A DNA stretch of 64,000 nt, taken from Methylotenera sp. GTDB taxonomy: Bacteria; Pseudomonadota; Gammaproteobacteria; Burkholderiales; Methylophilaceae. The notes beneath the pieces were generated by a model. It made no database searches, was not told the DNA's origin, and saw nothing but the letters and a program-made list of their open reading frames with translations. The position numbers were made by a program, and so were the translations under genes. This document shows positions 25,881-36,055 of the stretch, in pieces. Within the stretch, counting starts at the first letter, position 1. Each line of letters begins with the position of its first letter. The DNA is taken from NCBI RefSeq assembly GCF_029945535.1, contig NZ_JAQSCU010000019.1, forward strand, positions 1 to 64,000, written 5' to 3'.

Positions 25881-27185
25881 CTATTTAATTAACGGTCCCC
25901 AAGCAGGTTCACGAATATCACCACCAGATTCATTCAAGCGTTGCTTCACGCGACCATCTGCCGATACTGCTGCTAAAGCACCATGTCCGCTGGAACGTGT
26001 TGCATACAGAATCACACGACCATTGGGCGCAAAACTTGGCGATTCATCTTGCGAGCCATCACTTAATAGTTGCACTTGCCCTGTTGTTAAGTCTTGTAGC
26101 GCTACACGGAACTTACCACCATCATTACGTATCATTGCCAATGACTTACCATCCGGTGAGAAACGTGGGCTAACGTTATACGCACCCTCAAAAGTCACAC
26201 GTTGCGGATCTCCGCCGTTAGCAGAAACTTTATAGATTTGCGGCTTTCCACCACGGTCTGAAGTAAAGTATATCCACTTAGCATCCGATGACCAAGTCGG
26301 CTCGGTGTCAATCGCATTGCCCTTAGTAATACGACTCAAACCAGAGCCATCAGCATTGATAGTATATACCTGAGAGTTTGCACCATAAGTGAGTACGATA
26401 GCCAATTTACTGCCATCTGGTGACCATGCTGGCGCGCTATTATTCCCTTTAAAACCAGCTAATACAGTGCGTTGACCACTTAAAGACTGCACATAAATAA
26501 TCGGCTTTTTCTTTTCAAAAGACACATAGGCAATTTTATTGCCTTCTGGTGACCATGCTGGCGAAATAATAGGCTCTTTTGATGACACCATGGTCAAAGG
26601 ATTTGCGCCATCGGCATCTGCTACTTTGAGCATATAACGGTCATTCGCCTTAGTGATGTAAGCGATGCGGCTCGCAAAGATGCCTGATTCGCCAGTCAGT
26701 TTCTGATAAATCACATCCGCAATTTTATGTGCAGTTGTTCTTAGTTGATTGGGTGCAATATTGTACTGCATGCCGGTTAGTTGGCTTTGCTTAAGCACGT
26801 CTGCTAACTGAAACGTGACCTTCAAACGGTTATTCGGCAATGTTTCTACCACGCCTACTGCCATGGCCTGCGCTTGCAGATTTGCCCACTCTGAATATTT
26901 GATTTGCGTGATATCGGTAGGTTTATTCACCACGCCGCCAGTTTCTAACACGCGAAATAAACCGCTGCGTTTCAAATCTGCCGCAATAATGCTGCTAATG
27001 TTGTCTGTGCTATTACCACTTTGCTCAAATGGCACAATGGCGATTGGCACTTGCTGCGCACCACCGCCACTAATTTCAATTTCTAATGCTGCATTAGCTA
27101 ATGATGAGATAAACAGGCTTGCAGAAAATATAGCTAAATTAAGTAATTTGGTGAACTGCAATCTTGAAAATTTAGGGTTATGCAT
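25881..27185 (-). CDS. tolB: Tol-Pal system protein TolB
   Basis: A 434-aa periplasmic protein. It has a signal peptide of about 32 residues, an N-terminal alpha/beta domain to about 165 (VPIAIVPFEQSGN, GVVETLPNNRLKVTFQLAD), and a six-bladed propeller with repeated SPAWSPEGNKIAYVSFE-type blades. It links Pal to TolA. The gene lies between tolA and pal, a conserved position. Confidence 0.96.
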   Translation of the reverse strand: MHNPKFSRLQFTKLLNLAIFSASLFISSLANAALEIEISGGGAQQVPIAIVPFEQSGNSTDNISSIIAADLKRSGLFRVLETGGVVNKPTDITQIKYSEWANLQAQAMAVGVVETLPNNRLKVTFQLADVLKQSQLTGMQYNIAPNQLRTTAHKIADVIYQKLTGESGIFASRIAYITKANDRYMLKVADADGANPLTMVSSKEPIISPAWSPEGNKIAYVSFEKKKPIIYVQSLSGQRTVLAGFKGNNSAPAWSPDGSKLAIVLTYGANSQVYTINADGSGLSRITKGNAIDTEPTWSSDAKWIYFTSDRGGKPQIYKVSANGGDPQRVTFEGAYNVSPRFSPDGKSLAMIRNDGGKFRVALQDLTTGQVQLLSDGSQDESPSFAPNGRVILYATRSSGHGALAAVSADGRVKQRLNESGGDIREPAWGPLIK

Positions 27186-27368
27186 AGGCTATGTTTAATG
27201 TCTTTAATTAATCATTCATTAAAATTTAAGAATTGGAACTCAGAACCCGTAACTTAGTTCTCATTGAATTCCAATCCAAGCTTATTTTGACGCCTCAAGC
27301 ATTTTGACGCCACACGATTTACACTTTGTTACATTCAAACACGCTTTTATAAGACGTGAAAAACCAAC

Positions 27369-28202
27369 TTAATCATTAGGGCGGAATTTTAAATTTAAGT
27401 TTCTAAATTGAGAGAAAAGCGATGGATCATTAGGTAGCGGCAATGGCTCAGAAGCCATAATTGCCCGTTCCACGGCTTCATCACAGGCTGCGCTACCGCT
27501 TGATTTAACCAGTTTAGGGCTGCCACTTAACTCACCTGTTGGTAGCAAGCCTATATCAAATCTAAGCTCCGGGTTACCTTCACCACACAGCGTTTTATTG
27601 ACATTACCTTTAATTTTAGCCTGTATTTTATTCTTGAACTCACCTACTACACCCGCATTGGCTGAGGCTTTAGATGATAAAGCTTGTTGTTCCCCTGCTG
27701 TTTTTTCTTCCGCTAATGCCTCTTGTTGTAGCTTCTTTAAGGCGTCATTCGGTTTATTTACTTTTACAGCAGGCTTCGCATCATCTTTAAGTGCTTCTAG
27801 CTTTAGCGCATCAAGCTGTTTCTTTAGTTCTAAAGCTTTCTCTTTTTTAAGTTGGTCTTCCGCTTTTTTCAACTCTAATGCTTTTTTCTTTTTTTCTAGC
27901 GCAATGTCGACTTGCGGCTCTTCTTTTGGCTTTTCTTCTACGATGGGTTTAGGTTCTGGCTTAATCTCTTCTTTAACAATCGGCTTTGGCTCTGGCTGTA
28001 CTATTGGTTGCACTACTGGCTCAGGTGCTGGTGCGGTTTGATTAGGGATGCTATCCCACAGCTCAACTTCTGTGACATTTAAAGTAGTGTGTGCGGCTTT
28101 CCAGTTAAATGAAATCAGCAATGCACCAAGTAAAGCCAGATGCACAGCAATTGCTAGCCCGCCAGCCTTCCAAGAAACTTCTTTTTCGTACGTTCTAATC
28201 AT
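27369..28202 (-). CDS. tolA: Tol-Pal system protein TolA
   Basis: A 277-aa inner-membrane protein with a single N-terminal membrane helix (about 13-33). A Pro/Glu/Lys-rich region and a long Lys/Ala/Leu/Glu helix (about 60-180) span the periplasm. A compact C-terminal TolA/TonB-like domain (about 195-277, CGEGNPELRFDIGLLPTGEL) includes two Cys. It transduces proton-motive force energy from TolQR to TolB-Pal. Confidence 0.94.
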   Translation of the reverse strand: MIRTYEKEVSWKAGGLAIAVHLALLGALLISFNWKAAHTTLNVTEVELWDSIPNQTAPAPEPVVQPIVQPEPKPIVKEEIKPEPKPIVEEKPKEEPQVDIALEKKKKALELKKAEDQLKKEKALELKKQLDALKLEALKDDAKPAVKVNKPNDALKKLQQEALAEEKTAGEQQALSSKASANAGVVGEFKNKIQAKIKGNVNKTLCGEGNPELRFDIGLLPTGELSGSPKLVKSSGSAACDEAVERAIMASEPLPLPNDPSLFSQFRNLNLKFRPND

Positions 28203-28237
28203 TTTAATAAACTGGCCATATTAATAGTTCTGCGAGC

Positions 28238-28636
28238 TTATTTCGCTGGCGCTAACAATAGCCCAACTTTATCCACTTTGTTCTGTTTGAGTAAATCCAT
28301 CACACCTATCACATCGTCGTACTTAACATTTTTATCTGCGGCAATCACGACCGAACGCTCTGGTGATTTTGTAAGCGCTTGGCGCACAGCCAGCAGCAAT
28401 TCATCGCGCGGCATAGGCTTACTGTCGAACTCTATTTTGTGATTGAGTTTAACCGTGAGTACCAATGGAGGCACTTGCGGTTGCTTTAAAGCCTGACCTA
28501 CTTTAGGTAAATCGACCACGCCAGGGTTAGTCATAGGTGCGGTGACCATAAAAATAACCAGTAGCACCAAAGTCACATCAATGTAGGGCACTACATTGAT
28601 TTGATTCATCACGCGACGTTTGCGAGTACGCGCCAT
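28238..28636 (-). CDS. tolR: Tol-Pal system protein TolR
   Basis: A 132-aa ExbD/TolR-family protein. It has a short cytoplasmic start (RTRKRRVMNQINVVP), one membrane helix with the essential Asp in PYIDVTLVLLVIFMV (about 17-35), and a periplasmic domain. It forms the proton channel with TolQ. It is 3 nt downstream of tolQ. Confidence 0.95.
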   Translation of the reverse strand: MARTRKRRVMNQINVVPYIDVTLVLLVIFMVTAPMTNPGVVDLPKVGQALKQPQVPPLVLTVKLNHKIEFDSKPMPRDELLLAVRQALTKSPERSVVIAADKNVKYDDVIGVMDLLKQNKVDKVGLLLAPAK

Positions 28637-28639
28637 GAT

Positions 28640-29320
28640 TTAGCTCTTTCTTTGCAGAATATTAGTGAACTCTTCCATAAAGCTTTCGTAACGTACAGAA
28701 AGCCTATCGACTGAACTGGCAAAACGGTTATAAGCAATGACGGCTGGAATCGCCGCAAACAGACCGATTGCAGTTGCTACCAAAGCTTCGGCAATGCCAG
28801 GAGCGACTTGGCTAAGGGTTGCTTGTGCCACATTAGACAAACCTCGAAACGCATTCATAATGCCCCACACTGTGCCAAATAAGCCGATATATGGGCTCAC
28901 AGAGCCAACTGAGGCTAGAAACGGCAGATGTGCATCCAGATCGTCTAACTCACGGTTATAGGCAGCCCGCATTGCGCGACGAGAGCCTTCCATTACATCA
29001 GAAACATCCATCGTCGTTTGCTGTTTGTGACGTACATATTCCCTAAAACCCGCTTCAAATATACTTGCCATGCCTTGTGGTTTTCGACGGCTTGAGGCGA
29101 GGCCTTCAAATAGTTTATTCAAATCACCACCGGACCAAAATGCTTTTTCAAAGTCTTCCGCATTAGTCTCAGCTTTTTTAATCGTTGCCAGTTTGATGAA
29201 AATATACCACCAAGAAAATAGTGAGGTGCCTATTAACACCAGAAGCACCATCTGCACAGGCAGGCTGGCACCAGCCACTAGCGAAAAAATAGACATATCA
29301 TTGGCCGCGCTTATACTCAT
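28640..29320 (-). CDS. tolQ: Tol-Pal system protein TolQ
   Basis: A 226-aa MotA/TolQ/ExbB proton-channel protein with three membrane helices (about 18-38, 130-155, 168-190). The conserved ASVGSVSPYIGLFGTVWGIMNAF segment (about 135-158) is present. Its ATG overlaps the ybgC stop (ATGA), so the two are translationally coupled. Confidence 0.96.
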   Translation of the reverse strand: MSISAANDMSIFSLVAGASLPVQMVLLVLIGTSLFSWWYIFIKLATIKKAETNAEDFEKAFWSGGDLNKLFEGLASSRRKPQGMASIFEAGFREYVRHKQQTTMDVSDVMEGSRRAMRAAYNRELDDLDAHLPFLASVGSVSPYIGLFGTVWGIMNAFRGLSNVAQATLSQVAPGIAEALVATAIGLFAAIPAVIAYNRFASSVDRLSVRYESFMEEFTNILQRKS

Positions 29321-29754
29321 AACTTCTCCACATTTAAATTTATTGCTTGTATTCTAATCATGTCTTGCTTCATAGCAGTAGGAATGGCTACCGGACGAAA
29401 AGTTTCCGCATCGACAAATGCAGCTTTTACATATGCTTGAATCAATTCGATGCCATTGCAGATAATCGTTTGCGCCATTTCTATGCTGCCATGCCCGACA
29501 TTTGCCAGCTCGCACTTTACCTCAAGCATGTCATTGAACCTTGCAGGCTTCTTGAAATTAATCGATAGGCTATGCACCACAATAATGACGCCAAGCTCAT
29601 CTTTAACTGTGGTTTGCTCGTAACCCAAAGCGCGGAGCCATTCAGTACGAGCACGCTCCATAAAGTTCAAATAATTCGAGTGGTAAACCACGCCGCCTGC
29701 ATCGGTATCTTCGTAATACACACGGACTGGCCAGCTAAAACTGTTCTGACTCAT
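29317..29754 (-). CDS. ybgC: Tol-Pal-associated acyl-CoA thioesterase YbgC
   Basis: A hotdog-fold thioesterase, 145 aa from the ATG at 29754 (MSQNSFSWPV). The track start lies inside ruvB. The active-site motif is YYEDTDAGGVVYHSNYLNFMERARTEWL, with the catalytic Asp near residue 18. It hydrolyses acyl-CoAs and sits by convention at the head of tolQRAB. It starts 4 nt after the ruvB stop, so ruvB and the tol genes share a transcript. Confidence 0.94.
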   Translation of the reverse strand: MSQNSFSWPVRVYYEDTDAGGVVYHSNYLNFMERARTEWLRALGYEQTTVKDELGVIIVVHSLSINFKKPARFNDMLEVKCELANVGHGSIEMAQTIICNGIELIQAYVKAAFVDAETFRPVAIPTAMKQDMIRIQAINLNVEKL

Positions 29755-29758
29755 GCTT

Positions 29759-30793
29759 TTACTCTTGCCACGTTTCACCACTTAAATGCTTAGGCATGGG
29801 CAATTCAAAATGCTGATAGGCTTGCTGCGTGGCGATACGTCCACGAGGTGTACGCATTAAATAGCCTTGTTGAATCAAATAAGGCTCAAGCACATCTTCA
29901 ATCGTATCGCGCTCCTCACCTATGGCTGCTGCTAGATTATCCAGACCTACAGGACCGCCGCCGAATTTTTCTATCACTGCGAGTAAAAGCTTTCTATCCA
30001 TCACGTCAAAGCCAAGCTTATCGACATCCAACATCTTCAACGCTGCATCAGCGATTTCTGATGACACGATGCCATTGGCTTTTACTTGAGCGTAGTCACG
30101 TACACGGCGCAGCAATCTATTGGCGATACGGGGGGTGCCGCGTGAACGGCGGGCAATTTCGAGAGACCCCGTATCAACCATTTCAACTTCTAATAAACCA
30201 GCTGAACGATGAACAATTCGAGCCAGCTCTTCAGAAGTATAAAATTCCAACCGAGAAACGATACCAAAGCGGTCACGCAATGGGTTAGTCAGCATACCTG
30301 CACGAGTGGTCGCGCCTATCAAGGTAAATGGTGGTAAGTCGAGACGCACACTGCGTGCGGCAGGGCCTTCACCAATCATAATATCTAGTCGATAATCTTC
30401 CATCGCTGGATATAAAATCTCTTCGACGACTGGCGAAAGTCGGTGAATCTCATCGATGAACAACACATCATTCGGCTCTAGATTCGTCAGTAAGGCAGCC
30501 AAGTCGCCAGCACGCTCTAGCACTGGACCAGAAGTTTGGCGCATATTCACGCCCATTTCTTTGGCAATAATATGTGCCAAAGTAGTTTTACCTAAACCTG
30601 GTGGCCCAAACAGTAAGACGTGATCCAGCGCCTCACTACGACCACGTGCAGCATTAATAAAAATCTCTAATTGGCTGCGTGCTTTTTCTTGTCCGACATA
30701 CTCGTCTAAAAGCTTGGGGCGCAGAGCGCGTTCTAAGGCTTCTTCGCGAGGGCTTTCAGCATCGGGGGCAATCAGACGGTCAGTTTCTATCAT
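29759..30793 (-). CDS. ruvB: Holliday junction branch-migration ATPase RuvB
   Basis: A 344-aa AAA+ motor. Walker A is [15 protein letters not shown] near 60-74, Walker B is [11 protein letters not shown] near 110, the sensor region is [17 protein letters not shown], and the C-terminal winged helix contains [19 protein letters not shown]. It is placed next to ybgC-tol. ruvA and ruvC lie 7-9 kb away on the same strand with unrelated genes between. Confidence 0.97.
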   Translation of the reverse strand: MIETDRLIAPDAESPREEALERALRPKLLDEYVGQEKARSQLEIFINAARGRSEALDHVLLFGPPGLGKTTLAHIIAKEMGVNMRQTSGPVLERAGDLAALLTNLEPNDVLFIDEIHRLSPVVEEILYPAMEDYRLDIMIGEGPAARSVRLDLPPFTLIGATTRAGMLTNPLRDRFGIVSRLEFYTSEELARIVHRSAGLLEVEMVDTGSLEIARRSRGTPRIANRLLRRVRDYAQVKANGIVSSEIADAALKMLDVDKLGFDVMDRKLLLAVIEKFGGGPVGLDNLAAAIGEERDTIEDVLEPYLIQQGYLMRTPRGRIATQQAYQHFELPMPKHLSGETWQE

Positions 30794-30850
30794 AAGTTCA
30801 TCTTGTTATTTGGGTTTTAGTGCTAAGGCGCCATTAAAACACGTGCATAT

Positions 30851-32968
30851 TTATTGCGCATGCAATTTTGCGTAGCGTTCAATCAATCCTTTGACTGTGA
30901 CTGGGCCACCTAAATAGAGACCTTGCCCATAGTGTACGCCTATGCTTTTCAATTCACGCAATATCTCTTCATTTTCAACAAACTCAGCCACCGTTTTAAT
31001 ATTCATAGCTTCGGCTACGCTATGAATTGAGCGCACCATGGCGTGGTCAATTTTATTAATATGCATTTCTTTAACAAAAGTACCATCAATCTTCAAATAA
31101 TCCACGTCAAAATTTTTCAAATAGGTAAATGATGACATACCACTGCCAAAATCATCTAGCGCAAAACTACAGCCCAGTTTTCGCAATGCGCTGAATAACA
31201 AAATGGTATTTTTTAGGTTAACAATCGCAGCGGTTTCAGTAATTTCAAAACAGATAGACTCAGGCGGAATTGAATATTTGATGAACATATCTTGTATAAA
31301 GCTCAACAAACTTTTATCACCTAATGAGGTACCAGACAAGTTAATTGAGAATATATAGTTACATTTTTCTGCATTAATATCTAACAACTGCTGGTACGCT
31401 AAGAAAACGTTTTTAATGACCCATCTATCAATATTAGGCATCAAATGATACCTTTCGGCAGAGGGTATAAATGTGGTTGGCAGAATTATTTTGCCATCGA
31501 GATCAATTTTTCTAAGCAAAATTTCATAGTGCTGTACTTGTGTCGTTACAGAGGTGAGCGGCACAATTGGCTGGCAATAAAGCATAAATTGCTCGTCATC
31601 AATTTCATCGGTAATGTCTGATATTGACTCTACCGCACTGCGCTGACGAACCACTTCAACATCACCTGGGTTAAACAAAAAGCTTTGATTTCGCCCAGCT
31701 GATTTGGCTGAGTAACAGGCCGAATCAGCTGCATGAATAATCTCACTGACGTTTTCAAAGCCTTGATTAATTACCACTAAACCAATACTGACGCCAACAT
31801 TAAAAATTTTATCATCGTGAATAAAACGATAATCCCGAATGGTTTTTAGTAGCGCATTGTTAATCTGATTCGCATCTCCTAACGTACAGTTTTCCAATAG
31901 CAAGCCAAACTCATCGCCGCCTAAACGCGCCAAAGTGTCTCTCTCTCGCATTTTATTCGCCATTAAAATACTGACTTGCTTGAGTAACTCATCACCCGCG
32001 GAATGCCCGCAAGTGTCATTCACTAATTTGAACTGATCTAAATCCAAATAACAAAATATATGTTGTGCATTATTTTCATGTACGCTTTTTAGGCAGCGCT
32101 CTAAGCGCACTTCAAACTCGCGGCGGTTAATTAAACCAGTTAAATCATCATGCTGAGCCTGATGGCGCAACATTGAGGTTGCATCGTTTATCTTATCTTG
32201 CATGCTGTCATAAGCATGCTTTAGGCTACTAGACATGGAATTAAAACCTTTTTGCAAGGTTTTTAGCTCGCCACTTGAATTTTCCATAATCGTATGTGAA
32301 AACACGCCTTCACCAATACGATTCACTGCTTGCGCAATCTCTTGAATAGGTTTGGTAATATTTCTACCTAGCTTCCATGCCAACAGCCCACTTAAAACCA
32401 AACCAAAAATAGCCGTTAAGAAAATCTTTACGATTAAATCTTGCTTAATATTTTGTAGAGTCTGGTTACTCAGCTCCACGTACACTTGACCAATTTTTTC
32501 TGGAGTGTACGATTTTTTCAGCTCCAATTCTTTACTACTTAGATTAGCAAAATCATCTATCTCAACCAAACTGCGGTATATAGGGAATGTAAAAATAATG
32601 CCTTTATTTTGAGGAATTTGCTCTAGATTTTCTTTGATAATCTTAGCAATTAACGCTTTAGGCAATTCACGACCACTTAATGCTAGCGTCAATCCTTGGC
32701 TGTCGACCACCATCACCGTTCTTAAGTCCTGCTCATTAGATAGTGCCTGTTGGACTAGCCTTTGCAGCACTTGGCTATTACCAGAAATCACACCATACTC
32801 CGCCGCTGGAGCGAGCTGTGAAGCAATCACCTTGCCTCGATCTTCAAGGGATTGATCTAAAACACCGAAAATATTGGTGATTGCATACCCGACTAAAATA
32901 ATAGCGAATAGCAAAGCTGGAATCGTACCCAAAAATATAACACGTGATTTGATGCCGAGATTCTTCAT
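30851..32968 (-). CDS. Membrane HAMP-GGDEF-EAL cyclic-di-GMP protein
   Basis: 705 aa. Membrane helices at about 8-30 and 185-205 bracket a periplasmic sensor. A HAMP domain follows (about 205-258), then GGDEF (about 270-430) and EAL (about 450-700). GGDEF is canonical (ARLGGDEF) with an intact RxxD inhibitory site (RERD) five residues upstream. The EAL domain keeps the Glu (YEILLRK), NLSG, EITET, LDDFGSG, KIDGTFV and GQGLYLGGP, so both activities are possible. It starts directly after the ABC_sub_bind gene (1 nt), suggesting that its periplasmic domain senses that protein or its ligand. Confidence 0.93.
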   Translation of the reverse strand: MKNLGIKSRVIFLGTIPALLFAIILVGYAITNIFGVLDQSLEDRGKVIASQLAPAAEYGVISGNSQVLQRLVQQALSNEQDLRTVMVVDSQGLTLALSGRELPKALIAKIIKENLEQIPQNKGIIFTFPIYRSLVEIDDFANLSSKELELKKSYTPEKIGQVYVELSNQTLQNIKQDLIVKIFLTAIFGLVLSGLLAWKLGRNITKPIQEIAQAVNRIGEGVFSHTIMENSSGELKTLQKGFNSMSSSLKHAYDSMQDKINDATSMLRHQAQHDDLTGLINRREFEVRLERCLKSVHENNAQHIFCYLDLDQFKLVNDTCGHSAGDELLKQVSILMANKMRERDTLARLGGDEFGLLLENCTLGDANQINNALLKTIRDYRFIHDDKIFNVGVSIGLVVINQGFENVSEIIHAADSACYSAKSAGRNQSFLFNPGDVEVVRQRSAVESISDITDEIDDEQFMLYCQPIVPLTSVTTQVQHYEILLRKIDLDGKIILPTTFIPSAERYHLMPNIDRWVIKNVFLAYQQLLDINAEKCNYIFSINLSGTSLGDKSLLSFIQDMFIKYSIPPESICFEITETAAIVNLKNTILLFSALRKLGCSFALDDFGSGMSSFTYLKNFDVDYLKIDGTFVKEMHINKIDHAMVRSIHSVAEAMNIKTVAEFVENEEILRELKSIGVHYGQGLYLGGPVTVKGLIERYAKLHAQ

Positions 32969-33955
32969 TTACATAGCCTCTTGAGCGTCAGACTCTAGCA
33001 TTTTCTTTAAAATCTCGTCTTCATCCATTAACGGAATGTTAAGCGAGCGTGCGACTTGATAATTCAACATGATAGAAAAATACTTTGGCAATTGCGGCGG
33101 TGGCAAATCGCTCGGCGCTACGCGTGATCTAATCGCGATTTCTGCGGCCTGTTTTGCCAGTTGCTTGCTGGTGCTATACACCGCCGCTAAAGCGCCGGCA
33201 CGCACATAGGATTGAGAATAACCAAAAATAGGTTTTTGATAACGATAGCTCGTTAACAAAATAGGTTGGGCTGTTTCACGGCTATAAATAGCGGGATCTG
33301 GAATCGCTAAAATAGCATCGACGCTATCCAAAAGCTTTTTCAATTGGGGAATTAAATCAGCCTCTTGATTAACTTTCTCTTCCTGAATATTCAGCCCGCG
33401 CTTTTCGCCCTCCTCTCGCACATACTCAATATATTGTGCAGAAGTCGTACCGAGTAAAACGCCTATTTTTTGCGCTTCGGGTAGCACACGCTTAATCAGA
33501 GACATTTGGCGCGAAAAAGGTTGATCTAAGACAATCGCGCTAAAATTACCTAAATCGCGCTTATTTTTTGCCATGATGCTATTAAATGCTGGCAAGGGCG
33601 TAAACACGCCTAATACAGGCGTAGACCGTCTTAATTTGCTAGCCGCTTCTAGCGCTTTTACACCTAGCGCAATCACTAACTCACTGTTTTCAGCTACCAC
33701 CAGCTTTTCTGCGTCTGGCAGCGTAATGACATTCACTCTAAGATTAATTTGCTTATACTTTGCAAGCTCAGCATTGAATTGATCGACAAATTCAAGGTTC
33801 GCTGGCGTTTGTACACTCATGACAATCGTCACACCTGTATAGGCATGCGCAACAAAGGGTACAAAAAGACCAAGCACTAGCATTGCGCATGCAAGTACGC
33901 TATTCATCCAGACTTTTCTATTTAGCTTCAAGAACAAAATTGATTTCTCAACCAT
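32969..33955 (-). CDS. Periplasmic ABC_sub_bind-type solute-binding protein
   Basis: A 328-aa protein with an N-terminal signal or anchor helix (about 17-38, ending AHAY). The periplasmic-binding fold resembles the ABC_sub_bind/TrpX group (VTIVMSVQTPANLEFVDQF, ELVIALGVKALEA, KIGVLLGT, LDSVDAILAIPDPAIY). There is no permease or ATPase gene nearby. It sits between a TonB receptor (21 nt) and a HAMP-GGDEF-EAL gene (0 nt), so a signalling or sensor role is more likely than transport. The ligand is unknown. Confidence 0.8.
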   Translation of the reverse strand: MVEKSILFLKLNRKVWMNSVLACAMLVLGLFVPFVAHAYTGVTIVMSVQTPANLEFVDQFNAELAKYKQINLRVNVITLPDAEKLVVAENSELVIALGVKALEAASKLRRSTPVLGVFTPLPAFNSIMAKNKRDLGNFSAIVLDQPFSRQMSLIKRVLPEAQKIGVLLGTTSAQYIEYVREEGEKRGLNIQEEKVNQEADLIPQLKKLLDSVDAILAIPDPAIYSRETAQPILLTSYRYQKPIFGYSQSYVRAGALAAVYSTSKQLAKQAAEIAIRSRVAPSDLPPPQLPKYFSIMLNYQVARSLNIPLMDEDEILKKMLESDAQEAM

Positions 33956-33976
33956 TCAATTCATTATTCAATTGCA

Positions 33977-36004
33977 TTAAAAATCTAACCTTACATTAAG
34001 TCGAGCGCGACGCTTGAGCGTGTTGTAATCTGCAAATTCTTGATAATGTTCGTTAAACAAGTTTTCAACGACCGCAGAAACTTCGCCACTGATATGTTTT
34101 TCTTTAAACTTACGCGCCACTCGAATATCAGATCTTCTCGCTAAACCGACATAATCACCATCCCCTAAAGCGGTAACCTCACTGGTTTGATAATAAGCAT
34201 AACTGGCATCCCATTGCGGGTTAAAACGGTGAGTGAGCAATCCGCTAAAAGTGCTACTGGGCATAGACATGGTGATATTTCTGGCAGTTTCAAATTCGTC
34301 AGCGTTAATGTCTACATAAGCATAATTTAGCAATACATTAGTATTCGTTGTCACTAGCCATTTGACTTGTGCCTCAAAACCTTGAATCGCAACATCACCT
34401 CCATTTGTATTTTCGCTTGGATTTTTAATTACATTAAAGCTTGGTGCAGTAAAGTCGTGGTTAGTAGAGGATTGAATATAATCATGAATATCATCTCTGA
34501 AAATTCTTGTATCCAATTTAAACTTACCAAAATCGCCTAGATATCCGATCTCTTTAGAAACTATTTTTTCTGGCTCTAAGTTCCCTGCATCTACTACAAA
34601 AGCAGCTAAATAGGGTAGCCTTTGCGCAACTCTTGGGATAACTATAATTGTATTAAATTTTTCTTCTAAATAATTGGGGGTTCTCGAAGCCGTTGAAACA
34701 CCAAATCTAACAGTATGATTCGGATTTATCTTGAAATTAATACTAGCGCGCGGCGAGATGTTTGTTGCAGTAAAATCGTTATGCTCTAACATAGCACCCA
34801 CATTAAACACCATTTTACTCAATGGGCGCCATTCAACGTGTCCAAACATCCTTTGTAGGTCAAATTGGTCAGTTCTATCATTGCCTAAATAATGTGGGGC
34901 ATACATCGTATCTCGACGAAAACTCCCCCCCCAGATTCCACGCAGCTTAGGTGATAGTGAGAAATTATGCTGTGCTTCAACATCATAACGCTCCATTTCT
35001 ATATCATTATTAATCTGCAATGTAGGTGAAACCAAATGAGTAAACGGTGGATCTAGGTTAACCGAATCAATACGATCATCCGATTTATCCATTGAATGAT
35101 AAGCTTGAACGGAAAAGTCACTATTTTCACTCCCGCTATGACGCCATCGAATCAGCTCGTAGTGATTATTAATATCTCGGCTTCTAGGCTCAAAATAACG
35201 AGTTGTATTGATAGTTTCGTCATCATCGCGCTCACCATTGACAATGCCTAGCTCAAACTCAAGGGTATTTTTACTATCTAACTTGTAATCAGTTTGTACA
35301 TTTAGCAAGCGTGTACGCTTAAAGTCATAACGATTATCCAGACCATCATCATCACGATAACCCGCAGTCACTCGATAGCTTAAATTATTTTGCTTAGCCC
35401 CATATCGTAGAAACGCCTCATGTCGACCATCACCATAGGTAGCGCTGACACTAGTACCAAGCTGATCTGATGGGCTTTGTGTGATGATATTAATCACACC
35501 AAAAAAAGAATTGGCGCCATAACTCGCAGCATTTGGGCCACGTGTGATTTCAATACGATCAATATCAGCTATCGCAATCGGCAACTCACTCCACTGCACA
35601 CCACCGTATAAGGGACTGTAAACCGAACGACCATTCACCAACACTTGCATAGAGCCTGCGTAAGCTGTCGTCATGCCATGGTAACTGACTGCGTGATTGG
35701 TGTTATGTACGAATCCAGCATTCGTCCCCACATAAAAACCTGGGACTAGACGAAATATTTCTGGGAGATCAACAACTCCAGATGCGCGTATGGTTTCTCG
35801 GTCTAACACCGTAACGGCTGAAGGGGCATCAGCGATAGATTGTGACAACCTAGAGACCGTAAGCACTCTAGGTACATCACCAATATAGTCATCTTCAGAG
35901 ACTTCCTTAATAGGCTTTTCTTCAGCCGCCAAAACTGGGCTAAAGCTTACAAAAACCACAAAGCTCAATGTAAAAACACCTTTATTAATCAACTTATTAA
36001 TCAT
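33977..36004 (-). CDS. TonB-dependent outer-membrane receptor (signalling trio)
   Basis: A 675-aa protein with a signal peptide of about 26 residues and a TonB box-like segment (PRVLTVSRLSQS). The plug domain spans about 45-165 (VTVLDRETIRASG, LPEIFRLVPGFYVG, VLVNGRSVYSPLYGG, IEITRGPNAASYG), followed by a beta-barrel ending in Phe (ARLNVRLDF). It resembles the vitamin B12/colicin-type receptor group rather than siderophore receptors; the substrate is unknown. No AGCCAGCCA element is found upstream, unlike the four iron-block receptors. It leads the three-gene unit with ABC_sub_bind and GGDEF-EAL. Confidence 0.88.
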   Translation of the reverse strand: MINKLINKGVFTLSFVVFVSFSPVLAAEEKPIKEVSEDDYIGDVPRVLTVSRLSQSIADAPSAVTVLDRETIRASGVVDLPEIFRLVPGFYVGTNAGFVHNTNHAVSYHGMTTAYAGSMQVLVNGRSVYSPLYGGVQWSELPIAIADIDRIEITRGPNAASYGANSFFGVINIITQSPSDQLGTSVSATYGDGRHEAFLRYGAKQNNLSYRVTAGYRDDDGLDNRYDFKRTRLLNVQTDYKLDSKNTLEFELGIVNGERDDDETINTTRYFEPRSRDINNHYELIRWRHSGSENSDFSVQAYHSMDKSDDRIDSVNLDPPFTHLVSPTLQINNDIEMERYDVEAQHNFSLSPKLRGIWGGSFRRDTMYAPHYLGNDRTDQFDLQRMFGHVEWRPLSKMVFNVGAMLEHNDFTATNISPRASINFKINPNHTVRFGVSTASRTPNYLEEKFNTIIVIPRVAQRLPYLAAFVVDAGNLEPEKIVSKEIGYLGDFGKFKLDTRIFRDDIHDYIQSSTNHDFTAPSFNVIKNPSENTNGGDVAIQGFEAQVKWLVTTNTNVLLNYAYVDINADEFETARNITMSMPSSTFSGLLTHRFNPQWDASYAYYQTSEVTALGDGDYVGLARRSDIRVARKFKEKHISGEVSAVVENLFNEHYQEFADYNTLKRRARLNVRLDF

Positions 36005-36055
36005 TAGTTTCCCCTAATTTTTAATAAACCACCGCAGAAATAATACGTTTTATCT

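Noticed and set aside
27598-28041. 147-aa plus-strand ORF
   Set aside because: Antisense to tolA low-complexity helix; composition artefact.
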